Under the pieces are notes generated by a model. That model ran no database searches and was not told the DNA's origin. It worked only from the letters and a program-made list of their open reading frames with translations. Below, one piece after another: positions 7,120 through 16,568 of a stretch of 63,341 nt of DNA. The position numbers were made by a program, and so were the translations under genes. Position 1 is the first letter of the stretch. Every line of letters starts with the position of its first letter. The DNA is from an uncultured Bacteroidota bacterium (GTDB lineage: Bacteria > Bacteroidota > Bacteroidia > Flavobacteriales > Flavobacteriaceae). The stretch is taken from contig CABZAD010000007.1 in NCBI GenBank assembly GCA_902523665.1, forward strand, positions 1 through 63,341. The letters are read 5' to 3'.

Positions 7120-8075
7120 TTGACTTTTCTGTTTATTACTTTAATAACAGCATCGTATATAGAGCTCATGTTCAGTCCATATTTATTCATAAGTTCAATA
7201 GGAGTTCCAGACTCTCCAAATGTGTCATTAGTACCAATAAATTCCTGAGGAAATGGAGCTTTGGATGTAAGAAGCCTAGCAATACTCTCACCGAGCCCAC
7301 CGAAGATGTTATGCTCCTCGGCAGACACTATACAACCTGTTTTATTTACAGAATTAAGTATTAAATCCTCATCAAGTGGTTTTATAGTATGAATATTAAT
7401 TATTTCAACGTTTATACCATTTTTTTCTAATTTCTCTGCAGCTTTTATTGCTTCCCAAACTAGATGACCAGTTGCAACAATTGTTACATCATTACCCTCG
7501 TTTAACATTAGACCTTTTCCAATTTGGAATTTATCTGATGAATTTGTAAAATTTGCAACTTTTGGTCTGCCAAATCTTAAGTAAACTGGTCCATCAAAAT
7601 TACAAATTTCGAGCGTAGCAGATTTTGTTTGATTGAAATCACAGGTATTAATTACAGTCATACCAGGTAGCATTTTCATTAGTCCTATATCTTCTAGAAT
7701 TTGATGAGTAGCTCCATCTTCTCCTAGTGTAATTCCAGCATGAGAGGCACAAATTTTTACATTTTTATTTGAATATGCAATTGATTGTCTAATTTGATCA
7801 TAAACTCTACCCGTTGAAAAATTTGCAAAAGTACCGGTATATGGAATCTTTCCGCCAGTAGCCAATCCTGCAGCAAGTCCCATCATATTTGCCTCTGCTA
7901 TACCTACTTGAAAAAACCTTCCAGGGTTTTCATCAGCAAAAGTATTCATTTTAAGAGAACCTGTTAAATCAGCACACAGTGCAACAACATCGCTATTATT
8001 TCTTCCAAGCTCTGTAAGAGCCTCGCCAAAACCTGACCTAGTATCTTTATCACCCTGATTAATAAATTCTTTCAT
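7116..8075 (-). CDS. Transketolase, C-terminal subunit (split enzyme)
   Basis: A 319-residue protein with the pyrimidine-binding and C-terminal domains of transketolase. Transketolase moves two-carbon units between sugar phosphates in the non-oxidative pentose phosphate pathway. The thiamine-activating glutamate is in GIAEANMMG (Glu61). Conserved stretches GEDGATHQ and the terminal TFGESGTP are present. It begins one base after the stop of the N-terminal subunit gene, so the two chains are made together and should assemble into one active site. The two-polypeptide form is usual in flavobacteria and many anaerobes. Confidence 0.92.
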   Translation of the reverse strand: MKEFINQGDKDTRSGFGEALTELGRNNSDVVALCADLTGSLKMNTFADENPGRFFQVGIAEANMMGLAAGLATGGKIPYTGTFANFSTGRVYDQIRQSIAYSNKNVKICASHAGITLGEDGATHQILEDIGLMKMLPGMTVINTCDFNQTKSATLEICNFDGPVYLRFGRPKVANFTNSSDKFQIGKGLMLNEGNDVTIVATGHLVWEAIKAAEKLEKNGINVEIINIHTIKPLDEDLILNSVNKTGCIVSAEEHNIFGGLGESIARLLTSKAPFPQEFIGTNDTFGESGTPIELMNKYGLNMSSIYDAVIKVINRKVK

Positions 8076-8076
8076 A

Positions 8077-8904
8077 TTAATAATCTCCTAAAGTTTCAGG
8101 ATTTTGGTTTAACGCCTCTTTTAGTTGTTCATCATTTGGAGCCACACCGTGCCATTTGTGGGTATACATCATAAAATCAACCCCATTTCCCATAATTGTC
8201 TTCATAAGTATAGCAATTGGCCTACCTCTCATACTATTTGTTTTTGCTTTGCTGAGTGTTTTGTGAACATCTTTTAAAGAGTTCCCGTTTTCAATTTCAA
8301 GAACTTCCCAATTGAATGACTCGAGCTTTAATTTTAGATTACCAATATCTAAAACATCTTCTGTTGATCCGTCAATCTGCTGGCCATTAAGATCAATTGT
8401 TACAATTATATTATCAACTTTATTTGCAGATGCGAACATGAAGGCTTCCCAGTTTTGTCCTTCCTGAAGTTCACCGTCACCTGTTAAAACATAGACAAGT
8501 GAACTGTCGTTATTTAATTTTTTCGAAAGAGCAACTCCAATACCAACTGATAATCCTTGCCCAAGTGAGCCAGATGAAATATTAACTCCCGGTAAGTTAT
8601 CATGATTTGTTGGATGACCTTGAAGTCTGGAGTTAATTTTTCTAAAAGTGTTAAGCTCTTTTGTTTCAAAGTATCCAGCTCTTGCTAAAGTGCTGTAATA
8701 TACGGGTGATATATGTCCATTTGACAAAATAAACATGTCTTTTGAATCTTCATTAGGTCCATGCTCCATTATTTGATTGTAAAGTGTTACAAAAAACTCA
8801 ACACATCCAAGAGAACCACCTGGATGGCCTGAATTGACACCATGAACCATTCTCAATATGTCTCTTCTGGTTTGAATTACCAACTTATCTAGGTCCTTAC
8901 TCAT
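8077..8904 (-). CDS. Transketolase, N-terminal subunit (split enzyme)
   Basis: A 275-residue chain carrying the diphosphate-binding domain of transketolase. The thiamine diphosphate motif begins GDG (142-144) and ends at Asn173 in DLNGQQIDGS, binding magnesium and the cofactor. The conserved SGHPGGSLG (25-33) and SNGHISP (61-67) are present. It is first in an operon with the C-terminal subunit and a small barrel protein. The 113-base gap to the divergent permease carries the promoters for both. Confidence 0.92.
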   Translation of the reverse strand: MSKDLDKLVIQTRRDILRMVHGVNSGHPGGSLGCVEFFVTLYNQIMEHGPNEDSKDMFILSNGHISPVYYSTLARAGYFETKELNTFRKINSRLQGHPTNHDNLPGVNISSGSLGQGLSVGIGVALSKKLNNDSSLVYVLTGDGELQEGQNWEAFMFASANKVDNIIVTIDLNGQQIDGSTEDVLDIGNLKLKLESFNWEVLEIENGNSLKDVHKTLSKAKTNSMRGRPIAILMKTIMGNGVDFMMYTHKWHGVAPNDEQLKEALNQNPETLGDY

Positions 8905-9004
8905 GTAAATGTAAAAGTATAATTAAACCTTCAGTAACAAAATTCTTTTTAGATTAATTATATATAAATAATTAACAATCTATTTCTGATATTAATTACT
9001 TTAT

Positions 9005-9012
9005 TAATTTTG
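9005..9012 (+). promoter_or_regulatory. TAnnTTTG box of the LptF/G gene
   Basis: TAATTTTG matches the consensus exactly and ends five bases before the ATG at 9018, implying a leaderless or nearly leaderless mRNA. A strong upstream TTG is not obvious. Confidence 0.45.
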
Positions 9013-9017
9013 AGATT

Positions 9018-10085
9018 ATGAAGATTATAGATAAGTATATAATTAAAAAATATCTTAGTACTTTTTTTGTAATGTTTGGCCTATTTATTCCTATTGGAAT
9101 TATGGTAGACTTTGCTGAAAAAATTGATAAATTCAGGGAGAATGAAGTCCCAACTAATTTAATTTTTAGTTATTACGTAGACTTTGTTTGGTATTTTGGA
9201 AGCCAACTTTATCCTGTATTTCTTTTTCTTGCAGTAATTTTTTTTACTTCAAGGCTTGCAAATAATACTGAAATAACTGCAATACTTTCATCTGGTCTTT
9301 CTTTTCAAAGATTTGCAAAACCATACTTCATTTCAGCGTCAATTATAGTATCATTTGCTCTATTTTCTGGAATGTTCATTGTACCAAAATCCAACCAAAA
9401 CTTCAATGAATTTATAACTGAATACATTAAATCTGAAAATAAAAGAAACACATCAAGACTTTTCAAACAGATCAACGAAAATGAATACATATATGCTAGT
9501 AGCTATGATCCCTCCAGAAAAAGAGCTTTGAATTTTACATTGGAGAACTTTGATGGAAATAAATTAAAGCACAAAATTTCTGCCACTACTATTAGATGGG
9601 ATGATTCAATTCTTAGACTTACAAATTATGTTAAAAGGCAAATTATAGATGATAAAGAATATGTGGAAAGAGTAATAAGAAAAGATACCTTACTTGATTT
9701 TGATATTGATGATTTAGCTCCTTTAAATTATGTTGCAGAAACACTAAATTTTTTTGAGTTAAATAGACTTATCAAATACGAAAAAAGAGCAGGTTCACCT
9801 CTAATAAACTCTCATTTATTAGTTCGTCATAAAAGATATACAACCCCGCTCTCATGCTTTATTTTAACCTTAATTGCATTATCCGTCTCTTCATTCAAAA
9901 GAAGAGGTGGAATAGGAAGTAGTCTAGCAATAGGTGTGACCCTAGGTTTCTTGTTTATTTTTCTAGATAAAATTTTTAGTGTTCTGGTAATAAAGTCAAA
10001 TTTTTCTCCTGCAATTGCCTCTTGGGGAATTCTATTAATTTTTTTATCGATTGCAATTTTTCTATTAAAAAAGGCTATTAGATAG
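9018..10085 (+). CDS. LptF/LptG-family permease of the LPS export machine
   Basis: A 355-residue inner-membrane protein of the YjgP/YjgQ family. It has hydrophobic segments near 13-35, 60-78 and 100-120, a periplasmic jellyroll-like region (about 125-270), then three more near 275-295, 305-325 and 332-351. LptF and LptG form the channel of the LptB2FG transporter, which lifts lipopolysaccharide onto the periplasmic bridge. The N-terminal MKIIDKYIIKKYLSTF is characteristic. Which of the two paralogues it is cannot be settled here. accA follows 36 bases downstream. Confidence 0.88.
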   Translation: MKIIDKYIIKKYLSTFFVMFGLFIPIGIMVDFAEKIDKFRENEVPTNLIFSYYVDFVWYFGSQLYPVFLFLAVIFFTSRLANNTEITAILSSGLSFQRFAKPYFISASIIVSFALFSGMFIVPKSNQNFNEFITEYIKSENKRNTSRLFKQINENEYIYASSYDPSRKRALNFTLENFDGNKLKHKISATTIRWDDSILRLTNYVKRQIIDDKEYVERVIRKDTLLDFDIDDLAPLNYVAETLNFFELNRLIKYEKRAGSPLINSHLLVRHKRYTTPLSCFILTLIALSVSSFKRRGGIGSSLAIGVTLGFLFIFLDKIFSVLVIKSNFSPAIASWGILLIFLSIAIFLLKKAIR

Positions 10086-10121
10086 ATGAATAATTAAACT
10101 ATATTTATGTAAATTTTAAAT

Positions 10122-11075
10122 ATGGAGTTTTTAGAATTTGAAGTTCCAGTAAAAGAAATTCTAGATCAAATAGATAAGTGCAAGTCTATTGAGAATGAAT
10201 CTGATGTAGACATTACCAAAACATACAACCTTTTACAAAAAAAACTGGTTGAAACAAAAAAGGATATTTATGGAAATTTATCTGCATGGCAAAGAGTTCA
10301 GCTATCAAGACATCCAAACAGGCCCTACACTTTGGACTATATTAAAAATATTTGTGGAGATTCATTTTTAGAACTACATGGTGATAGAAATATAAGTGAT
10401 GATAAGGCAATGATTGGAGGTCTTGGAAAAATAGATACTCAGTCCTTTATGTTTATTGGAACACAAAAAGGTTATAACACAAAAACTAGACAATTTAGAA
10501 ATTTTGGCATGGCTAAACCTGAGGGTTACAGGAAAGCTCTAAGGTTAATGAGGCAAGCTGAAAAATTCAATATTCCTATTATCACACTAATTGATACTCC
10601 TGGAGCATTCCCAGGTTTAGAAGCAGAAGAAAGAGGCCAAGGTGAGGCAATAGCAAGGAACATTTATGAGATGATGAATGTTAAAGTTCCTATAATTTCT
10701 ATTGTTATTGGAGAGGGTGCATCTGGTGGAGCACTTGGTATTGGAGTTGGAGATATAATACTAATGTTAGAAAACACATGGTATTCAGTTATATCTCCAG
10801 AGTCATGTTCCTCAATATTATGGAGAAGTTGGGACCATAAAGAGGAAGCTGCTGAAGCACTTAAATTGACTGCAAATGATATGCTTAATAACAAGCTAAT
10901 TGATAAAATCATAACTGAACCTCTTGGTGGTGCTCACTATAATCCAGATGAAACCTACAAATCAGTCAAAGAAAATATTTTATTTTTTTCAAAAAAAATC
11001 ACATCTTTATCAAGAAAAAAAATGATAAATATTCGTAGAAAAAAATTTACTAAAATTGGAAATTTTAAAAGTTAA
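10122..11075 (+). CDS. accA: Acetyl-CoA carboxylase carboxyltransferase subunit alpha
   Basis: A 317-residue subunit that, with AccD, transfers the carboxyl group from carboxybiotin to acetyl-CoA to form malonyl-CoA, the first step of fatty-acid synthesis. An N-terminal helical region (about 1-80) precedes the crotonase-like core. Diagnostic stretches are [16 protein letters not shown], the [20 protein letters not shown] region and [15 protein letters not shown], which forms an oxyanion-hole loop. Length is normal. It follows the LPS permease gene on the same strand and precedes dnaB. Confidence 0.96.
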   Translation: MEFLEFEVPVKEILDQIDKCKSIENESDVDITKTYNLLQKKLVETKKDIYGNLSAWQRVQLSRHPNRPYTLDYIKNICGDSFLELHGDRNISDDKAMIGGLGKIDTQSFMFIGTQKGYNTKTRQFRNFGMAKPEGYRKALRLMRQAEKFNIPIITLIDTPGAFPGLEAEERGQGEAIARNIYEMMNVKVPIISIVIGEGASGGALGIGVGDIILMLENTWYSVISPESCSSILWRSWDHKEEAAEALKLTANDMLNNKLIDKIITEPLGGAHYNPDETYKSVKENILFFSKKITSLSRKKMINIRRKKFTKIGNFKS

Positions 11076-11186
11076 TTGTTGTATTAACAAATTTTAAAAC
11101 TTATCAACAATATCCTTGTTTAAAATTTTTTTTATTTCATTTTAAAATTGTGATTTTTAAAATTTCATTTTCCATACATTTACCAA

Positions 11187-12692
11187 ATGGAGAAAAGAAA
11201 CCCTTTAAAAATATACGAAAACGAAAATTCTTCGATAGTAAATTTATCTGATGGAAAGATTCCACCACAAGCAATTGATCTTGAAGAGGCTGTATTAGGT
11301 GCAATGCTTATTGATGAAAAGGGAGTTAATGAAATAATAGAAATTTTATCTCCTGAGGTTTTCTACAAAAAATCTCATCAGCTTATATATGAATCTATTG
11401 AAAGATTATTCAGGGAGTCTGAGCCAATAGATTTATTAACTGTATCTTCTGATCTAAAGAAAAACAAAAATTTTGAAGCCGTAGGAGGAGATTTTTATTT
11501 GATAAATCTATCTCAGAAAGTTTCATCATCTGCTCATATAGAGTTTCATTCAAGGATCATACTCCAAAAATATATTCAGAGAAAATTAATCACTATTTCA
11601 AATGAAATCATTCAAAAATCCTATGATGAAACCTCAGACGTTATGGATTTATTAGATGAAGCAGAATCTAAATTATATGATGTTGCTCAAGGGAATTTAA
11701 GAGGAACAAGTGAAACAGCACAAACTCTTGTCCTTAAAGCTAAGAAAAGAATTGAAGAGATTGAAAAAAGAGAAGGTGCTTTAAGTGGAATCTCAACAGG
11801 TTTTGAAAAACTTGATAAATTAACATCTGGTTGGCAGCCTAGTGATCTAGTAATTGTTGCTGCTAGACCAGGGATGGGTAAAACTGCTCTTGCTCTATCT
11901 ATGGCTAGAAATATTTCTGTTAAACAAAATATACCTGTTGCTTTTTTCTCCCTAGAGATGTCATCAGTTCAACTTATAACCAGATTAATTTCATCAGAAA
12001 CAGGACTTGTATCTGATAAGCTTAGAACTGGAAAATTAGCAGAACATGAATGGCAACAATTAAATATTAAAGTTTCAGATCTTGAATCAGCTCCTTTATT
12101 TATTGATGACAGTCCGTCGTTAACAATTTTTGAACTGAGGGCAAAAGCTAGAAGACTAGCCTCTTCTCATGGTATTAAATTAGTAATCATTGATTATTTG
12201 CAATTAATGAATATTGGTTCATCTAACAAAGCTGGAAATAGAGAACAAGAAATTTCAACAATTTCAAGGAATCTAAAGGCACTAGCTAAAGAACTAGATA
12301 TTCCTATAATTGCTCTATCTCAACTCTCTAGAGCAGTTGAGACAAGAGGTGGTACAAAAAGACCAATTCTGTCTGACCTAAGAGAATCTGGAGCTATCGA
12401 ACAAGACGCTGATATTGTTTCTTTTTTATATAGACCTGAATATTATGGAATTAATGAGTGGGATGATGAAATGAAAACTCCTTCAGAGGGTCAAGGTGAA
12501 TTTATTGTAGCAAAGCATAGGAATGGTGCTCTGGACTCTATTAAACTAAAATTTATAGCTAATCTAGGAAAGTTTGAAGATCTTGGTGGTTTTGATTCTC
12601 CTTTCGAGTTTCAGTCTAAACTCAATCCTAATAATAAATTAAGTGACTTCAGTGAACCTTCAAATAAAGATGAAGATGATATTCCATTTTAG
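11187..12692 (+). CDS. dnaB: Replicative DNA helicase DnaB
   Basis: A 501-residue hexameric helicase that unwinds DNA 5' to 3' at the replication fork. The N-terminal primase-interacting domain is at about 25-130 (PPQAIDLEEAVLGAML). The linker leads to the RecA-like core with Walker A ARPGMGKTA (226-234), Walker B LVIIDYLQLM (about 332-341) and SQLSRAVETR with the arginine region beyond. The acidic tail ends DEDDIPF, a motif that often binds partner proteins. No intein is present. A strong hairpin terminator follows. Confidence 0.97.
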   Translation: MEKRNPLKIYENENSSIVNLSDGKIPPQAIDLEEAVLGAMLIDEKGVNEIIEILSPEVFYKKSHQLIYESIERLFRESEPIDLLTVSSDLKKNKNFEAVGGDFYLINLSQKVSSSAHIEFHSRIILQKYIQRKLITISNEIIQKSYDETSDVMDLLDEAESKLYDVAQGNLRGTSETAQTLVLKAKKRIEEIEKREGALSGISTGFEKLDKLTSGWQPSDLVIVAARPGMGKTALALSMARNISVKQNIPVAFFSLEMSSVQLITRLISSETGLVSDKLRTGKLAEHEWQQLNIKVSDLESAPLFIDDSPSLTIFELRAKARRLASSHGIKLVIIDYLQLMNIGSSNKAGNREQEISTISRNLKALAKELDIPIIALSQLSRAVETRGGTKRPILSDLRESGAIEQDADIVSFLYRPEYYGINEWDDEMKTPSEGQGEFIVAKHRNGALDSIKLKFIANLGKFEDLGGFDSPFEFQSKLNPNNKLSDFSEPSNKDEDDIPF

Positions 12693-12720
12693 TTCTTAAA
12701 AAAAATAATATTGTAAATAA

Positions 12721-12743
12721 AAAAAGCCCTTTAAGGGCTTTTT
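12721..12743. terminator. Bidirectional hairpin terminator between dnaB and the cold-shock gene
   Basis: AAAAAGCCC, loop TTTAA, then GGGCTTTTT form a perfect 9-bp stem whose A and T tracts give a U-run on either strand. It serves both dnaB (plus) and the cold-shock gene (minus). Confidence 0.9.
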
Positions 12744-12762
12744 AGTTATGTAATTTTTGGGA

Positions 12763-12957
12763 TTATGAAATAACTTTTACATTAATTGCATTTAAACCTT
12801 TATTACCTTCTTTTAATTCAAATTCTACTTTATCTCCCTCTGTAATCCTGTCAATAAGACCTGAGACATGAACGAAATGTTCTGTATCCGAATCATCTTC
12901 TTTAATAAAACCATAACCTTTGGTCTCGTTAAAGAATTTTACTAATCCTGTACTCAT
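12763..12957 (-). CDS. Cold-shock domain protein
   Basis: A 64-residue single-stranded nucleic-acid chaperone of the CspA family. RNP1 is KGYGFI (13-18) and RNP2 is HFVHVS (27-32). The acidic and glycine-rich second half ends in a conserved AINVKVIS strand. Such proteins melt RNA structure at low temperature or during growth. Monocistronic, sharing the bidirectional terminator with dnaB. Confidence 0.95.
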   Translation of the reverse strand: MSTGLVKFFNETKGYGFIKEDDSDTEHFVHVSGLIDRITEGDKVEFELKEGNKGLNAINVKVIS

Positions 12958-13025
12958 ATATTTTTTTTAATAATTTTAGCGAAAATACTCTAATATTTTT
13001 ACAAACAGGTTGTATTTACAATAAA

Positions 13026-14106
13026 TTAACATTTTAATAAAAAAGACTTCAATAATTCATTAATATCACCATTTAAAATATTTTCAGTATTTCCTGATTC
13101 AAAACCAGTTCTTACATCTTTAACAACTTTATATGGGTGAAGAACATAATTTCTTATTTGAGATCCCCATTCAATTTTCTTTTTGGAATCCTCAATTTTC
13201 TTTTTTTCTTCATTATTTTTTTGTATTTCAATTTCGTATAACTGCGATTTTAGTAACATTAAAGCTTTCTCTTTGTTATCTAGCTGAGATCTTGTCTCAG
13301 AATTTTCTATAGTAATACCTGTTGGCTTATGTTTAAGTCTTACGGCTGTTTCTAATTTGTTTACACTTTGACCACCAGCACCACCTGACCTCATTGTTTC
13401 CCATTCAAGATCTGATTGAGCAATATTTATTTCAATTGTGTCATCAACAAGAGGATAAATATATACAGATGCAAAAGATGTATGTCGTTTAGCGTTACTA
13501 TCGAAAGGAGAAATTCTAACCAAACGATGCACACCATTTTCTCCTTTGAGCCATCCAAATGCAAAATCACCATCAATTTGAATAGTAGCTGTTTTAATAC
13601 CGGCAACATCTCCTGATTGATTATTTAACTCCTTAATCTTAAAATTATTTTTTTCTCCCCACAATAAATACATTCTTAAAAGCATTTCAGCCCAATCACA
13701 TGATTCTGTTCCACCAGCTCCGGCAGTAATTTGAACAATTGCACTCATCGAGTCCTCCTTTTTGTTAAGCATCATTTTAAACTCTAAATCCTCTAATGCA
13801 TTAAGTAATTCGTTATAAGATATATTTATCTCTTCTTCACTCAGGTCATTGTTAGCATAGAAATCATTCAGAACAATGATATCATCATATTTTGAGTTCA
13901 AATTTTTAAAATTGACTAACTGTTTCTTAATAAACTGTATTTTTCTTATAGTTTCTTCAGCTAACTTAGAATCTGACCAGAAATCTGGTTTTGAAGCTTT
14001 TTCTTCTAGAGTTTGAAGTTTTTTTTCTTTTGTTTCAACGTCAAAGATACCCCCTTAACGTATCAATACGTTTTTTAATGACTTTGATATTTTCTTTTGA
14101 AAACAT
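13026..14106 (-). CDS. prfB: Peptide chain release factor 2, programmed +1 frameshift
   Basis: RF2 reads UAA and UGA and releases the finished peptide. Translation starts at ATG 14106-14104 and reads 21 codons ([21 protein letters not shown]) to an in-frame TGA at 14043-14041. A +1 shift on AGGGGGTATCTTTGAC moves reading to GAC at 14042 and continues to 13026, giving about 359 residues, normal for RF2. Downstream landmarks are the stop-recognition SPF tripeptide ([11 protein letters not shown]) and the GGQ catalytic loop ([10 protein letters not shown]). The shift site matches the textbook autoregulatory site: low RF2 slows decoding of UGA and favours shifting. The internal AGGGGG acts as the stimulatory anti-SD pairing element. 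Confidence 0.95.
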
Positions 14107-14164
14107 GCCTTAAATTAATTATATGAATTCAAAAAAAAAAATTATATTTCAAAAAATATTGATT

Positions 14165-16531
14165 ATGAAAAAAACTCTTCTACTTTTTGCTTTTACACCA
14201 ATTTTTTTATATTCTCAAATTGATGATTTTCAGGGATTTATGGACTTCTCTTATGATAATGATTCAGGTAAAATTATTCTTAAAATAGAAGATTTGGATA
14301 AAGAATTTCTATATATAAACTCTCTAAGTAGAGGGGTTGGGAATAATGACTTAGGTCTGGATAGAGGTCAACTTGGAAACTCTAGAATTGTTTACTTTAC
14401 AAAAAGGGGTAACAAAATTTTATTAATTCAACCAAACCTTAAATACATTTCAAGCTCACAAAACCAACTCGAAAATAAAGCAGTAGATGAGGCTTTTGCA
14501 AGGTCTGTTTTATTTGGATTTGATATTATTAAACAATCAAAAAAATCTTTTCAAGTTAATCTAACACCTTTTTTGATTAATGATGTTCATGGTGTTGCAG
14601 AAAGACTCAGATCTACTAACTCTGGATCATACTCTCTAAATAAATCTATGTCTGCAATTGATTTAGGTAGAACGAAAGCTTTTCCTAAAAATATTGAGTT
14701 TGATGTATTACTTACTTTTACAGGTAACCCCTCAGGTAGTCTTGTAAGAAGTGTTACTCCAACTGCCACAAACCTAACTGTTAATCAGCATCATTCTTTT
14801 GTAGAACTCCCGGATGATAATTACAAAATGAGAAAATTTGATCCAAGAAGTGGAAGCAACCCATTCATTGTTTATGACTATTCTACTCCTATAGATGACA
14901 AACTCGAGCAAAGATTCATTGTAAGACACAGGCTTAATAAGAAATTTCCAGATAAAGAATTAAGTGAACCAGTTGAGCCAATTATTTACTACATTGATAA
15001 TGGAACACCAGAGCCTGTTAAGAGTGCTCTAATTGAGGGAGGAAATTGGTGGAATCAAGCTTTTGAAAAAGCTGGTTACAAAGATGCATTTAGAATTGAA
15101 GTTCTGCCTGAAAATGTTGATCCTATGGATGTTAGATATAATTTAATTCAATGGATTCACAGATCAACCAGGGGATGGAGCTATGGAGCTAGTGTTATTG
15201 ATCCAAGAACTGGTGAAATAATAAAAGGTCAAGTAAGTCTAGGAAGTCTTAGAGTTAGGCAAGACTACATGATTTTAAGTGGGCTAATTGATAATCCTCT
15301 AAGTCAAGACAATAAGGATTTAATTAAAGAAAAAGCTTTAGATAGGATAAGACAACTTTCCGCTCACGAAATTGGACATACTTTAGGATTTGCTCATAAC
15401 TTTTTTTCGAGTGTAAATAATAGATCTTCTGTAATGGACTATCCTCATCCGAAAATTGATTTAATAAATGGGTCAATCAAAATTGACAATGCCTATTCAA
15501 AAGATATTGGACCATGGGATATAGTAAGTGTAAAATATGCTTATTCAGATTTTTCAAAAAATCAAGATGAAAACATAGAATTAAACAAAATAATTGAGGA
15601 TGCAGAAAAAGAACATTTATATTTTTTAAGTGACTCTGATTCTAGACCTGTTGGAAGTGCTAGCCCATATTCTCATTTATGGGATAATGGTTCTTTACCA
15701 TACCAAGAACTTGAAAAATTAATAGAAATAAGAAAAATTGCTTTAAAAAATTTAGATTTAGAAAACCTGGAATATGGTGAGGCATACGATAGGATTGAAG
15801 ATATTCTAGTACCAATTTATATGTTACACAGGTATCAAATTGAAGCGGCAGCCAAATCAATAGGTGGTCTAAATTATCTCTATTATGTAAAGAATAACAA
15901 CAATTATAAAGTGAAACCGGTAGATAAGGATCTCCAAATAAAATCTTTAAAATCACTGCTTAAAGTTTTATCACCAGAAAATTTAGTATTGCCTGATAAC
16001 TTAATAAATATATTAACCCCCAGATCATTTAGAAACCCCAGGACTAGAGAAAACTTTGTTTCAAAGACAGGAGTTACTTTTGATTATATAAATGCATCAA
16101 GCTCCATAATTAACCATACTATGAACTTTCTTTTAAACTCAGAGAGATTAAATAGAGTAAACCAACAAAATATGTTTGGAAAGACTATTCTTACTTTAGA
16201 TGATTATTTGAAGACGATTAGTAGTTCTATTTTTAATAATCGAAAAATGAATGAATATGAATTATCTTTAAATAATAATACATCATCTTTATTTTTAGAT
16301 CATCTATTTACAGCATTTAATAACAGCAATACTGATGATCTATCTAAGTCAATTATTTTGTCAAATATTAAGTTTCTATCGATGAAGCTTAAGTCTAATC
16401 CTAATGTTTTTAATGATTTTTTAGTAAATAAAATTGATGAATTTATTATTAGTCCTGATAAATATATACCTGTAAATAAGACTAAGATTCCAGATGGTTC
16501 TCCTATTGGAAATTTTTCATTTGATTACTAG
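14165..16531 (+). CDS. Secreted zinc-dependent metalloprotease (DUF5117/DUF5118 family)
   Basis: A 788-residue protein from the chosen start at 14165 (MKKTLLLFAFTPIFLYSQ), which gives a clean signal peptide. An upstream in-frame ATG at 14123 would add 14 basic residues before it and is less likely. The metzincin-like site HEIGHTLGFAHN spans 401-412 (HExxHxxGxxH). The N-terminal region (FMDFSYDNDSGKI, LDKEFLYINSL) and the long helical C-terminus match the large periplasmic zinc protease family of Bacteroidota. It probably degrades imported peptides or proteins. It diverges from prfB with 58 bases between starts. Confidence 0.9.
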   Translation: MKKTLLLFAFTPIFLYSQIDDFQGFMDFSYDNDSGKIILKIEDLDKEFLYINSLSRGVGNNDLGLDRGQLGNSRIVYFTKRGNKILLIQPNLKYISSSQNQLENKAVDEAFARSVLFGFDIIKQSKKSFQVNLTPFLINDVHGVAERLRSTNSGSYSLNKSMSAIDLGRTKAFPKNIEFDVLLTFTGNPSGSLVRSVTPTATNLTVNQHHSFVELPDDNYKMRKFDPRSGSNPFIVYDYSTPIDDKLEQRFIVRHRLNKKFPDKELSEPVEPIIYYIDNGTPEPVKSALIEGGNWWNQAFEKAGYKDAFRIEVLPENVDPMDVRYNLIQWIHRSTRGWSYGASVIDPRTGEIIKGQVSLGSLRVRQDYMILSGLIDNPLSQDNKDLIKEKALDRIRQLSAHEIGHTLGFAHNFFSSVNNRSSVMDYPHPKIDLINGSIKIDNAYSKDIGPWDIVSVKYAYSDFSKNQDENIELNKIIEDAEKEHLYFLSDSDSRPVGSASPYSHLWDNGSLPYQELEKLIEIRKIALKNLDLENLEYGEAYDRIEDILVPIYMLHRYQIEAAAKSIGGLNYLYYVKNNNNYKVKPVDKDLQIKSLKSLLKVLSPENLVLPDNLINILTPRSFRNPRTRENFVSKTGVTFDYINASSSIINHTMNFLLNSERLNRVNQQNMFGKTILTLDDYLKTISSSIFNNRKMNEYELSLNNNTSSLFLDHLFTAFNNSNTDDLSKSIILSNIKFLSMKLKSNPNVFNDFLVNKIDEFIISPDKYIPVNKTKIPDGSPIGNFSFDY

Positions 16532-16568
16532 TTTTTTTCTTTAAATTTACATTTATTTCTTTCATATA

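Noticed and set aside
7077-7364. Plus-strand open frame of 95 codons
   Set aside because: Antisense shadow of the barrel and transketolase genes, with no family features.
7116-8904. Transketolase broken by mutation
   Set aside because: Both halves have proper starts and stops one base apart; split transketolase is a normal form in this group.
11101-11109. TTATCAACA, one base from the DnaA-box consensus, upstream of dnaB
   Set aside because: A single copy with no cluster or AT-rich unwinding repeats; no support for an origin.
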